From: an uncultured Parvularculaceae bacterium
GTDB lineage: Bacteria > Pseudomonadota > Alphaproteobacteria > Caulobacterales > Parvularculaceae
Assembly: GCA_947259375.1 (NCBI GenBank)
Contig: CAMYLZ010000016.1
Coordinates: forward strand, 1-64,000
Direction of reading: 5' to 3'
Length of the DNA stretch: 64,000 bases
The notes beneath the pieces are model-generated. The model saw nothing but the letters and a program-made list of their open reading frames with translations. It was not told the origin of the DNA and made no database searches. Positions within the stretch are counted from its first letter, which is position 1. Every line of letters begins with the position of its first letter. Positions 34,571 through 42,391 of this stretch are shown one piece after another. The position numbers and the translations under genes were made by a program.

Positions 34571-35317
34571 CTAATTGCCGTTCTTGCGCGCCTTTTCCTC
34601 ATACATGGCGTTGTCGGCGCGTTCCATGGCTTCATCCACGGTCTGTCCCTTGGCGATTTCAACAACGCCGCAGGAAATTTGCGCCGTGAACGGATCACCC
34701 TTCCACAGCACCGGCTGTTCGGAGATGATACGCGCTAGCTGCTCGGCTTTCAGCTCCGCTGTCGCCTGGTCGGTCTGGGTCAGCAACAGGCCGAACTCGT
34801 CGCCGCCAAGCCGGCCAAGAACATCGGTCTGGCGCACATTGGCGGCGATCATATCCGCAATATGGCCGAGCGCTGCATCGCCAGCCCCGTGCCCTTTCGT
34901 GTCGTTGATCTTTTTGAGATCGTTCAGGTCGACAAAAACCAGACTGGCGCGCATGCCATAGCGCTCGATCATCGCCAGCGTGCGATCAAGCTCGCGCACG
35001 AAAGCGCGCCGGTTATAAATATCGAGCAGCGGATCGCGGTCCGCCAGTTTTTCCAGATCGCCGAGCCGTTCGCGCGTGCGCGTCAGCTCATCGCGCAGGC
35101 TTTGCACCTCTTCCATCAGCGCGCCCAATGCTTCGCGCACTTTCGGCGTCAGTTCCACATCCGGCACGCCGGCGATCGACACGCTTTCCGATAGCGCGCT
35201 TGTGCCGGCGAAAGTCGCACCGGCTGATTTTGAACTGCCTGTTTTCGAACTTCCGCGCGTGCGGTTGCGTTCTATTTTAACGCCGCTGAAAGCCCCCGGC
35301 GCGTCGCCAATCTTCAT
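34571..35317 (-). CDS. GGDEF diguanylate cyclase with intact I-site
   Basis: A 248-residue soluble protein. Residues 1-55 are polar and probably disordered, followed by a coiled-coil (about 57-92) and a GGDEF domain. The active-site motif GGDEF is at 171-175 and the allosteric inhibition site RQTD at 162-165, five residues upstream, so the enzyme should make c-di-GMP and be product-inhibited. No sensor domain is evident; the coiled coil may drive dimerisation. The ATG at 35317 follows GGGAGAG. A longer open frame to 35455 has no good start. Confidence 0.92.
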   Translation of the reverse strand: MKIGDAPGAFSGVKIERNRTRGSSKTGSSKSAGATFAGTSALSESVSIAGVPDVELTPKVREALGALMEEVQSLRDELTRTRERLGDLEKLADRDPLLDIYNRRAFVRELDRTLAMIERYGMRASLVFVDLNDLKKINDTKGHGAGDAALGHIADMIAANVRQTDVLGRLGGDEFGLLLTQTDQATAELKAEQLARIISEQPVLWKGDPFTAQISCGVVEIAKGQTVDEAMERADNAMYEEKARKNGN

Positions 35318-35530
35318 TACGCTCTCCCGACAGCGGCCCAATGCCCGCATTCTGCGGCCGCCGTTCCACTTATTCCTTAGCGTGATTGCGACCTGCGCGC
35401 CAGCAACCGGAAACCGACATTCCTTAATCGTGAAAATCATTACGCCGTGAAACAAAATGCTCCGCCCGCCAAAGCGTTAAGCGCGCGCGATCAACTCGGC
35501 GCATCCGCCGAACGCCTCACCGCTTGAGCC

Positions 35531-35695
35531 TTGTGACAAACGTCGCCGCAGAGCTAACTGGTCCTTGCGGATCGGTCGTGCGTAGTCCCCTTCGATGGCA
35601 CGGCCAACTCCCGCGTCCGGTGAGAGGAGGCGCTAGTCCTCGCGCCCCCGTCTTAAGGCTGGCGTCTCCTCGATCACCCCGCTTGGCGTTCGCAA
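35531..35695 (+). ncRNA. Structured noncoding RNA upstream of purE, 6S-like candidate
   Basis: About 165 bases with strong predicted pairing and no plausible reading frame. A closing stem joins TTGTGA (35531-35536) to TCGCAA (35690-35695). A hairpin pairs GGTCGTGC (35574-35581) with GCACGGCC (35598-35605). A long hairpin pairs 35624-35638 with 35657-35671 over 15 consecutive pairs, extended by GGTGA/TCACC (35619-35623 with 35674-35678) past a two-base bulge, with an 18-base loop. At least five G-U pairs fall as G-U only on the plus strand, which sets the orientation. Size and closed rod-like shape suit 6S RNA, and TCTTAAGGCTG in the apical region resembles 6S; identity remains unproven. A separate promoter for purE follows. 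Confidence 0.55.
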
Positions 35696-35712
35696 CCGCG
35701 CCGGCCCTTCGC

Positions 35713-35740
35713 TTGCACGCCCTGCCCGCCCTGCTATAAG
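35713..35740 (+). promoter_or_regulatory. Candidate purE promoter
   Basis: TTGCAC (35713-35718) and TATAAG (35735-35740) are separated by 16 bases. It lies downstream of the structured RNA, which therefore looks like its own gene rather than a purE leader. The purE ribosome site GGCGGAGGA follows. Confidence 0.6.
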
Positions 35741-35768
35741 CCGCAACTTTCAAGGCGGAGGAATTGGC

Positions 35769-36266
35769 ATGGGCGAATCAAAAGCGCGTCCCGCGATCGG
35801 CATCATCATGGGCTCGCGTTCGGACTGGCCGACCATGCAGCGCGCCGCCGACATGCTCGACGCCCTCGGCGCGCCTTATGAAACGATGATCGTCTCCGCC
35901 CACCGCACGCCGAAACGCCTTTATGACTATGCTGAAAACGCCCGCGCCCGCGGGCTGAAAGCCATCATCGCCGGGGCCGGCGGCGCGGCGCATCTGCCTG
36001 GCATGGCCGCATCGCTGACGACGCTGCCGGTGATCGGCGTGCCGATTCGCTCGCGCGCGCTCAAAGGGCTCGACAGCCTGCTTTCCATCGTCCAGATGCC
36101 GGCCGGCGTGCCGGTCGCCACGGTGGCGATCGGCGAAGCCGGCGCCGCTAATGCAGGGCTGCTCGCCGCGTCGATCCTCGCAACGAGCGATGAACAGATC
36201 GCCGAGCGCCTCGCCGACTGGCGCGCGAAGCAAACCGCCTCGGTCGCCGAAACCGTAGAGGATTAA
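35769..36266 (+). CDS. purE: N5-carboxyaminoimidazole ribonucleotide mutase PurE
   Basis: Converts N5-CAIR to CAIR in purine synthesis. The 165-residue class I protein has [20 protein letters not shown], the catalytic-His motif [11 protein letters not shown] and [20 protein letters not shown]. It is followed by purK, its usual partner, with a short open frame in between. Confidence 0.97.
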   Translation: MGESKARPAIGIIMGSRSDWPTMQRAADMLDALGAPYETMIVSAHRTPKRLYDYAENARARGLKAIIAGAGGAAHLPGMAASLTTLPVIGVPIRSRALKGLDSLLSIVQMPAGVPVATVAIGEAGAANAGLLAASILATSDEQIAERLADWRAKQTASVAETVED

Positions 36267-36276
36267 ATTCCGCCTG

Positions 36277-36372
36277 ATGATCGTCGAACCAAACGGAACC
36301 ATCGGTATCCTTGGCGCCCGCGCGCGAAGGCGCGCAAATCATCAACCCGCCGCCGCAAAGGCTTCGACATGA
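36277..36372 (+). pseudogene. 31-codon ORF duplicating the start of purK
   Basis: An ATG at 36277 opens a 31-codon frame whose first residues, MIVEPNGTIGILG, copy residues 10-21 of PurK (IVEPNGAIGILG). The two DNA copies, about 120 bases apart, differ mostly at third codon positions. After the shared block the frame reads an unrelated Arg/Ala-rich tail and stops at TGA 36370-36372, overlapping the purK ATG (ATGA at 36369-36372). It is either the remnant of a partial tandem duplication of the purK 5' end or a short peptide whose translation is coupled to purK. No known small family matches. Confidence 0.55.
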
Positions 36373-37487
36373 ACAACGCTGACGCCCGCAACCTCATTGT
36401 CGAGCCAAACGGCGCTATCGGTATTCTCGGCGGCGGCCAACTTGGCCGCATGCTGGCGATGGCGGCGGCGCGGCTCGGGCTCCGCGCCCATATTTATTGC
36501 CCGGAAGATCGCGCGCCGGCCTATGACGTTGCGGCGGCGAAAACCATCGCTGGCTATCGCGACGAAAAAGCGCTGGCGGATTTTGCCCGCGCGGTCGATG
36601 TCGTCACTTACGAGTTTGAAAACGTCCCCGCCGAAACGGTTGAATTCCTGACCTCCCTCGGCGCCGTCGTGCGGCCCGGCGCCAAGGCGCTTGAAACAGC
36701 GCAGGACCGGCTGGTCGAGAAAGACTTCGCCCGCGCCATCGGCGCGCAAACCGCAGATTACCACGCAGTCGACGACCTCGCTTCGTTGAAAGCCGGTCTT
36801 GAAAAAGTCGGCCGCCCGGCAATTCTCAAAACCCGCCGCCTCGGTTATGACGGCAAGGGCCAGACGCGAATCACCAGCCAGGACGCCGACCTTTCCGCCG
36901 CCTATGAAAAGGCGATTGAATTCGCCTGGGCTGAAGTCGGCGCGGCGCCGTCGATCCTTGAAGCTTTCGTGCCCTTCGAACGGGAAATCTCGATCATCGG
37001 CGCGCGCGGCGCGGACGGCGCCGTTGCGCTTTACGACCCGGCGGAAAACATTCACGCAAACGGCATTTTGAAAACTTCATCCGTACCCGCATCGGTGCGC
37101 GGCGAGACGGCGGACAAAGCGCGCGCGGTCGCCCGCCGCCTGCTGGACGAGCTCGACTATGTGGGCGTCATCGGCGTTGAGTTTTTCGTCGCCGCCAATG
37201 GCGAGGTCATCGTCAATGAATATGCGCCGCGCGTGCATAATTCCGGCCACTGGACGCTTGAAGCCTGCGCCGTCTCGCAATTCGAGCAGCATATTCGCGC
37301 GGTCGCCGGCTGGCCGCTGGGCGCGGCCGCCCGGCATTCGAATGCCGTGATGGAAAACCTCATCGGCGAAGAGGCGCATGGCTGGCGCGCACGCGCCGCA
37401 GAGGTCGGCGCGGCCTTGCATTTATACGGCAAGCGCGAAGCGCGCCCCGGCCGCAAGATGGGGCATGTCACCCGGCTGAAGCCCTGA
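36369..37487 (+). CDS. purK: N5-carboxyaminoimidazole ribonucleotide synthase PurK
   Basis: ATP-grasp enzyme that carboxylates AIR with ATP and bicarbonate. The 372-residue product has IGILGGGQLGRMLAMAAARL, KTRRLGYDGKGQ, VPFEREISII and the C-terminal EYAPRVHNSGHWTLEA. The ATG at 36369 follows the purK-like short ORF. The preceding nine codons (MNNADARNL) are not part of the conserved family start. Confidence 0.96.
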   Translation: MNNADARNLIVEPNGAIGILGGGQLGRMLAMAAARLGLRAHIYCPEDRAPAYDVAAAKTIAGYRDEKALADFARAVDVVTYEFENVPAETVEFLTSLGAVVRPGAKALETAQDRLVEKDFARAIGAQTADYHAVDDLASLKAGLEKVGRPAILKTRRLGYDGKGQTRITSQDADLSAAYEKAIEFAWAEVGAAPSILEAFVPFEREISIIGARGADGAVALYDPAENIHANGILKTSSVPASVRGETADKARAVARRLLDELDYVGVIGVEFFVAANGEVIVNEYAPRVHNSGHWTLEACAVSQFEQHIRAVAGWPLGAAARHSNAVMENLIGEEAHGWRARAAEVGAALHLYGKREARPGRKMGHVTRLKP

Positions 37488-37727
37488 ACCCGGCCGCCTC
37501 GGCCAGTTTCTTCAAGAAGACCCGCTGCTCACAGGCGATGACGCTCGCGAGAGCTCACGTTCTCGTGCCTTAAAGCGCGCCGCATGCGGCCTATCTCCAT
37601 TTCGACGCTGCTGGCGTCACGCGAGTTTTTTTGGAAGGAAATCAACCCTGTCGTGCGGCTTTGGGATGAATGGACGGGCGCGCCGCCGACAAGATAGAGC
37701 AATTTGCAATAGAGGTTCAGTGAGATC

Positions 37728-38177
37728 ATGCAAGCCACCCGCACCATCCGCCCATCCGCGCCCGCTTCCCCCTACCCCGCCGCCATCGTCGATAGCCTGC
37801 GCAAATTCATCCACGGGGCCGGCTCCGCCCTGCTCGTCTTTTCCGGCGCCGGCGCCATGACCGCCGGCCCGGGCGCCGGCGAGACAACCGGCCTCGCCGC
37901 CCTCGCCAATTATGCGAGCCTCGCCTCGCCGGAAGGCGCGGTTCAGGCGATCGTCGCCAGCGGCCTTTCCGGCCCGTTGCAAATCGCCGCCGCGATATTC
38001 GTGTTCCTCGCTGCGGGGCGGTGTACGGAGCGTTTTTTGGGATTCGCGCTCACCGCGATCATCATGCTGGCCTATTTCCAAGGCGTTACGCTGGAGGATT
38101 CATGGTCCTTCATGGAACGATTCGCCGCCCGCCTCACCGCCGCGGCGGACGCATTCCAGACCGCCGAGCTTGGTTAA
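37728..38177 (+). CDS. Hypothetical membrane protein
   Basis: A 149-residue protein with a polar start, a hydrophobic segment (ALLVFSGAGAMTAGPGAG), and a second hydrophobic region near 95-122 (LQIAAAIFVFLAAG, FALTAIIMLAYFQG). I recognise no family. It lies alone between purK and the Tad-like cluster; the 240 bases before it contain nothing clear. Its coding character is supported only by codon pattern and membrane-like segments. Confidence 0.6.
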   Translation: MQATRTIRPSAPASPYPAAIVDSLRKFIHGAGSALLVFSGAGAMTAGPGAGETTGLAALANYASLASPEGAVQAIVASGLSGPLQIAAAIFVFLAAGRCTERFLGFALTAIIMLAYFQGVTLEDSWSFMERFAARLTAAADAFQTAELG

Positions 38178-38339
38178 TGCCCGGCTGCCGGCCCTATCGA
38201 AAATCGCAACGCAACAAATTGAAAGATCGGACAATTAGGCGAACTATTTCCGTTCTTTTTACCATCTTTCCAAATCCGTTATTAACAGTCCGTCCATAAA
38301 TTCACCGCACAGATCAAATTTCTGTGCGAGGTATGAGTC

Positions 38340-39728
38340 ATGGCGGGACAGACAACATGCCGAAGCGAGCGCAAAGCGCCAGTCAACGGGCGTCGCGGCT
38401 TTAAGCGTTCATCAAAAACGCAGGCTTCGGAACAGCGGATTTCACTGACGGGCCAATTAAAGGTCTATCTTTGCGACGCCAAAAAGGGATCGGTCGCGAT
38501 CATGATGGGCCTTTCCATGCCCGTCATTGTCGGGTTTTGCGCCCTCGGCGCCGAGATTATTTTCTGGCAATTCTCACAACGCACGCTTCAGGGCGCGGCT
38601 GACGCCGCCGCCTTTTCCGCCACGGCGCAATTGGCGCAAGGACGCGATTCGACCGCGATCGACACCGCAGGCGGCAATGCCGCCTATGCATCGGGCCTCG
38701 ACCCGGCGCGCGCCAACGCGCCGGCGATCAGCTATCCGCCCGGCACCGGCGCCTTCGCCGGCAATGCAAGGGCGGTCGAGGTCAACCTCACCGACAATCT
38801 GCCGCGCCTGTTTACCAAGATCTTTTTTAATACCGATACGGTGCAAATCCGCGCGCGCGCGGTCGCCAGCGTCGCCGGCGGCCGCCCGTCCTGCATTCTC
38901 GCCTTGAGCAAAACCGCCGGTCGGGCAGTTAGCTTTTCCGGATCTTCCGAACTTGAACTTGACGGCTGCGACATCGCCTCCAACTCCGTCGCCGATGATG
39001 CGATTGATTTTACCGGCGCTACGGACGTTACCGCCGAATGCGCTTCCGCCGTCGGCGGCGTCGATGGCGAAAACGGCTCGCTGACGCTGACGGATTGCGC
39101 CGCGGTGTTTGAAGGAACGCGAACATTCCCGGACCCTTACGGACATCTGGCGACGCCGGCGGTCGGCGCATGCGATGGCGGCCTCAAATCAGACCTCAAT
39201 GTCAGCCCTGGCACGGACCGCACGGTCAATCCGGGTACGGTTTGTTCATCGGGCGGCGGCGGGCCAAATGTCTCGATCAAGGGCGATATCGATTTCAACC
39301 CCGGCGTCTATGTCTTCGACGGCGTCAATTTGAACATCAATTCGACCGCCACTTTGCGCGGTGAAGACGTGATGTTCTTCTTCACCGGCGGCACGACCAT
39401 TAACATCAATGGCGGCGCGGATATCGAACTTGTCGCTTCCGATGATCCGCTCGATCCTTATCAGGGCCTCCTGTTTTTCGCCGATCCCGCCGATGCCGGG
39501 CTCGACCATGTCCTCAACGGCAACAGCTCGACCTCGTTCACCGGCGCGCTTTATTTCCCGACGGCGAATGTCCAGTTCTCCGGCACCAATGACGCCAACC
39601 CGAATGCTTGCACTTTGCTGGTGGCCGACACGGTCGAATTTACCGGCTCCAGCTTTTTCGCGAGCGACTGCACGTCGTTGGGCATCAGCGCCGCCGAAAC
39701 GGCGCAAGTCGTGTTGATCGTGGAGTAG
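38340..39728 (+). CDS. TadG-like protein with Tad pseudopilin N-terminus and adhesin-like C-terminal part
   Basis: A 462-residue protein. After a 45-residue basic N-terminus comes a Tad/TadG-type segment with the membrane helix VAIMMGLSMPVIVGFCALGA and the typical QRTLQGAADAAAFSATAQLA, placing it in the Flp-pilus pseudopilin group. The last 300 residues are extracytoplasmic, rich in repeated short beta stretches and cysteine pairs (PSCILAL, LDGCDIASN, DCAAVF, ACDGGLKSD). The function is likely surface assembly. Two TadE-like genes follow 4 bases later and with a one-base overlap, but no tadA/B/C or secretin gene is in the window. Confidence 0.85.
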   Translation: MAGQTTCRSERKAPVNGRRGFKRSSKTQASEQRISLTGQLKVYLCDAKKGSVAIMMGLSMPVIVGFCALGAEIIFWQFSQRTLQGAADAAAFSATAQLAQGRDSTAIDTAGGNAAYASGLDPARANAPAISYPPGTGAFAGNARAVEVNLTDNLPRLFTKIFFNTDTVQIRARAVASVAGGRPSCILALSKTAGRAVSFSGSSELELDGCDIASNSVADDAIDFTGATDVTAECASAVGGVDGENGSLTLTDCAAVFEGTRTFPDPYGHLATPAVGACDGGLKSDLNVSPGTDRTVNPGTVCSSGGGGPNVSIKGDIDFNPGVYVFDGVNLNINSTATLRGEDVMFFFTGGTTININGGADIELVASDDPLDPYQGLLFFADPADAGLDHVLNGNSSTSFTGALYFPTANVQFSGTNDANPNACTLLVADTVEFTGSSFFASDCTSLGISAAETAQVVLIVE

Positions 39729-39732
39729 CGAC

Positions 39733-40221
39733 ATGACCCGCACAGCACATCTCTTGGCCGGTTTTATCCGCCGACTGATCGCCGCGAGATCCGGCCTCGC
39801 GACGGTGGAATCCGCCGTCTTCATCCCGATATTTATCTTCGCGACGCTGACGGTGCTGGACCTTGGCCGCGCCGGCGGATCGCGCATGGAAATCGATCAG
39901 GCCCTGCGCGCCGGCGCGCAAGTGTCGATGATCAACATAACCGATGAGGACGAGGTCATGGATGCGACGCTCGCCGCCCTTGGCGAGGCCGCGCCGGGCG
40001 CATTTAACGATGACGGGCTTTGCGCGCCGAACGCCACATGCGTCGCCGCGGCTTTCCAGTGCGAATGCGACGCCGGCGTCGCCACGGCCTGCGCCAGCAT
40101 ATGCGCGGCGACGGGCGAGCCGCCTTCGGCTTACCTGACCATCAGCGCGTCACGCCGCCAGGAAGGGATGCTCCTGCCGGATTTCGAAGTCGCCTCCAGC
40201 ATTCAGGTGCAAACCCGGTGA
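39733..40221 (+). CDS. TadE-like pseudopilin
   Basis: A 162-residue protein with a basic N-terminus, then GLATVESAVFIPIFIFATLTVLD, a TadE-type helix with the Glu found in pseudopilins (TVESAVFIPI). The C-terminal half is short, Cys-rich (six cysteines in ATCVAAAFQCECDAG and TACASICAA). It overlaps the next TadE-like gene by one base (TGATG). Confidence 0.83.
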   Translation: MTRTAHLLAGFIRRLIAARSGLATVESAVFIPIFIFATLTVLDLGRAGGSRMEIDQALRAGAQVSMINITDEDEVMDATLAALGEAAPGAFNDDGLCAPNATCVAAAFQCECDAGVATACASICAATGEPPSAYLTISASRRQEGMLLPDFEVASSIQVQTR

Positions 40222-40637
40222 TGTTCGCAAAAACCCGCATCATCCTCCGCCATTTCGCACGCCGCAAGGACGGTGCGACGGCGGTCGAATTCGCGATCAT
40301 GGGAAGCGTGATGTTCGGGGTCATGTTCGGCTTTTTCGATGTCGCCTTCGCGTTATATGTGCGCAATAATTTCAACCACGCGGTCAACGCCGCCGCGCGC
40401 GAAGTTTATGTCGATCCCGACAGGAAAAACTCTGAGATCAAGGCGGATCTTGCCGCCCGCCTGACGAAATACAGCAAACAGATTACCACCAGCGTGTCGA
40501 CATCGACCTCAGGCCCGGTCGAATACAAGGTCATCAATGTTCAGATGACCTATCATTACAAGTCGCCATTGCTGAACAAGTTCTCCGTCACGCTCAAAGG
40601 CGAGAGCCGCGCGCCGATCCTCGATTACCAGATTTAG
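40221..40637 (+). CDS. TadE-like pseudopilin
   Basis: A 138-residue protein with RRKDGATAVEFAIMGSVMFG, the classical TadE start (ATAVEFAI), followed by one membrane helix and FDVAFALYVRNNFNHAVNAAA. The second half is soluble. It overlaps the preceding TadE-like gene by one base; COQ9 lies convergent 17 bases downstream. Frame and start at 40221 were chosen for overlap and conserved sequence. Confidence 0.9.
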   Translation: MFAKTRIILRHFARRKDGATAVEFAIMGSVMFGVMFGFFDVAFALYVRNNFNHAVNAAAREVYVDPDRKNSEIKADLAARLTKYSKQITTSVSTSTSGPVEYKVINVQMTYHYKSPLLNKFSVTLKGESRAPILDYQI

Positions 40638-40654
40638 GCCGCGCGCTGGGCGCC

Positions 40655-41461
40655 CTACGGCGTCCAGTAAGGCGCGTCGCTCGCGGGGAAGGTTTCTTCA
40701 AGCGCTTCGTCGATTTTTGCTTCGCGCGCGGCCGTATTCTCGCCCGTACGGGCCTTGGCGCCGGGCGCCGGATATCTCAACCTTGCGAGCCATTCGATCG
40801 GCTTTTTCGGATCGATATTCAGCGCGCGGACTTTTGCCTTCAGTTTTTCAATCTGCATGACGTTCTCGATGCGGGCGTCGAGAAAAGCGCTTGTCGCAAC
40901 CTCGCCGTCGCTATCGTCGGCAAGCCAGCGGGCGAAGACGCTTGTCCACAGGCCCGTCAATATGCTGCGTTTCGAATAATAGTTGAAATCCGTCGATTTG
41001 TCGCCCAGCCCGCGCCAGACCGCATCGGCGCTCGCCCAAGCGAGCTGTGCGCCGAGGGGGGCGTATTGCGGCAGGGCGAGCGTCGCCGCCGCGCGCCGCG
41101 CCGCTTCCTTGTGCGGGCGCATCGCCGCCAGCCGCGCGCGCACCGCAAAGGCGACCTTCTCGCGGATCTTGAGCCCGGCGAACGCGTCCGTCGCCATGGC
41201 GGCCAGCATCGCCTTATCAAGCGCCATCGACCAGGCCTTGAGCGCATCGCCAGCGCCGCGCGGATAGGCCGCCGCCGCCTCGGCCCGGCTCGCTCCGGCC
41301 TCCGCCGCCGCGCCCTGCAATGCGGCCTCGGTCCACCCGTCAAATGCGGCGCGGTCGATCAGGGCGGCCAAAATCCGCTCGCGAACGGCGCAAAACCCGT
41401 CCGATTCGGAGGTTTCAGGGGGGGTTTTGCTGGTTTTTTCGCCTTCAGCCACGGTCTTCAT
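40655..41461 (-). CDS. COQ9 family ubiquinone biosynthesis protein
   Basis: A 268-residue protein. COQ9 assists ubiquinone synthesis and resembles TetR folds. The region AFDGWTEAALQGAAAEAGAS matches the N-terminal HTH-like part and YYSKRSILTGLWTSVFARWL the conserved core; DFNYYSKR is a strong family mark. This family is also known as the rpsU-divergently transcribed protein, and rpsU is indeed divergent here. The C-terminus carries a disordered tail rich in Glu and Ala. Confidence 0.93.
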   Translation of the reverse strand: MKTVAEGEKTSKTPPETSESDGFCAVRERILAALIDRAAFDGWTEAALQGAAAEAGASRAEAAAAYPRGAGDALKAWSMALDKAMLAAMATDAFAGLKIREKVAFAVRARLAAMRPHKEAARRAAATLALPQYAPLGAQLAWASADAVWRGLGDKSTDFNYYSKRSILTGLWTSVFARWLADDSDGEVATSAFLDARIENVMQIEKLKAKVRALNIDPKKPIEWLARLRYPAPGAKARTGENTAAREAKIDEALEETFPASDAPYWTP

Positions 41462-41632
41462 CCCTATCGGTGACTATCTTCCGCCATCCTTGTAGACATT
41501 CGCAAGGGCCTTTGGTATAGGCCCCTTCGCCTCACGCGCTTGCAGGAAACAGGCGTTTGTTGAGTTGGATTGGTTTTTTGCGTCGCGGCCAAACCCCGTG
41601 GCGTTTTTGTTTTGAAAGGGAGGCTCGCCGCC

Positions 41633-41842
41633 TTGGTTCAGATCTTTGTCCGCGACAACAATGTCGAACAGGCCCTCAAGGCGCTGAAGAAAAAAATGCA
41701 GCGCGAGGGAACCTTCCGTGAAATGAAACGCCGGAAGTTTTACGAAAAGCCGTCCGAGAAAAAGGCCCGCCAGAAAGCGGAAGCCGTTCGCCGTGCGCGC
41801 AAGCTGATCCGCAAGCGCCTGCAGCGCGAAGGCGCCCTTTAA
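41633..41842 (+). CDS. rpsU: 30S ribosomal protein S21
   Basis: A 69-residue basic ribosomal protein: [40 protein letters not shown] and a C-terminal [14 protein letters not shown]. It uses a TTG start at 41633, preceded by AAAGGGAGG; upstream open frame residues are not part of S21. It is divergent from COQ9 and followed by two hairpins. Confidence 0.96.
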   Translation: MVQIFVRDNNVEQALKALKKKMQREGTFREMKRRKFYEKPSEKKARQKAEAVRRARKLIRKRLQREGAL

Positions 41843-41843
41843 G

Positions 41844-41869
41844 GCCAGCCGGCTTGGGCGCCGGCTGGC
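41844..41869 (+). other. GC hairpin immediately after rpsU
   Basis: GCCAGCCGG (41844-41852) pairs with CCGGCTGGC (41861-41869) around an eight-base loop, one base after the rpsU stop. It has no T tract; it may protect the transcript 3' end or pause the polymerase ahead of the terminator at 41925. Confidence 0.5.
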
Positions 41870-41924
41870 GCGCAAGCCTGCCCGCGCCTTAAATCACGGT
41901 AATCTGGGGTCTATTCCCGTTTTG

Positions 41925-41953
41925 AGGGGGCGATTTGCGCCCCCTTTTGTTTT
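41925..41953 (+). terminator. rpsU intrinsic terminator
   Basis: AGGGGGCG (41925-41932) pairs with CGCCCCCT (41938-41945), followed by TTTGTTTT. Confidence 0.9.
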
Positions 41954-42007
41954 ATGCGCATCAGGCCATAATAACCGGCAAAGGCCGGAGCTGAAGGATT
42001 TGCCTCG

Positions 42008-42130
42008 ATGCGTATCATTTCCATCATTTTGATATTCGCCGCATTCCTCGCTTCTTGCGAGACGATCAAAGGCGCGGGCCGCGATATTACGCGCGCCGGC
42101 GAAGCGATTGACGACGCCGTTTCGAACTGA
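42008..42130 (+). CDS. Entericidin-like small lipoprotein
   Basis: A 40-residue lipoprotein. The signal peptide ends in AAFLASC with the lipid Cys at position 17; the mature part ETIKGAGRDITRAGEAIDDA matches the entericidin EcnA/EcnB family, in which the Lys-to-Asp helix is typical. Such genes are often missed because of size. Entericidins are linked to envelope stability and programmed lysis, but the role in this organism is unknown. There is no strong ribosome site. Confidence 0.88.
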   Translation: MRIISIILIFAAFLASCETIKGAGRDITRAGEAIDDAVSN

Positions 42131-42391
42131 TTTCCCGTCTCTCGGGCGCCGTCATCCGCAGTCCGCTGCGAATCAGAAAAACCCTTCCGCGATATGCGCG
42201 GGCGCCGCACCGCCCTTGTCCGGCTGGCCGCAATCCCTTGCGCGCGCCTTCTCATTCGCTATTCGGCGCGCCCGTGAAAGCTTTTTCTGGCAATGACCTT
42301 TCAGCCGGTTAAGATGTGCAAAAACATTACCTGCTTAGAATGAGGAGTTCGGGTCGGGGGCGTGATGAGGGACGGCGCAGTGAGGGGTAAT

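Noticed and set aside
35517-35753. Short open frames on both strands within the purE upstream region
   Set aside because: They lack ribosome sites and family features, and the base pairing with plus-strand G-U pairs is better explained by a noncoding RNA.
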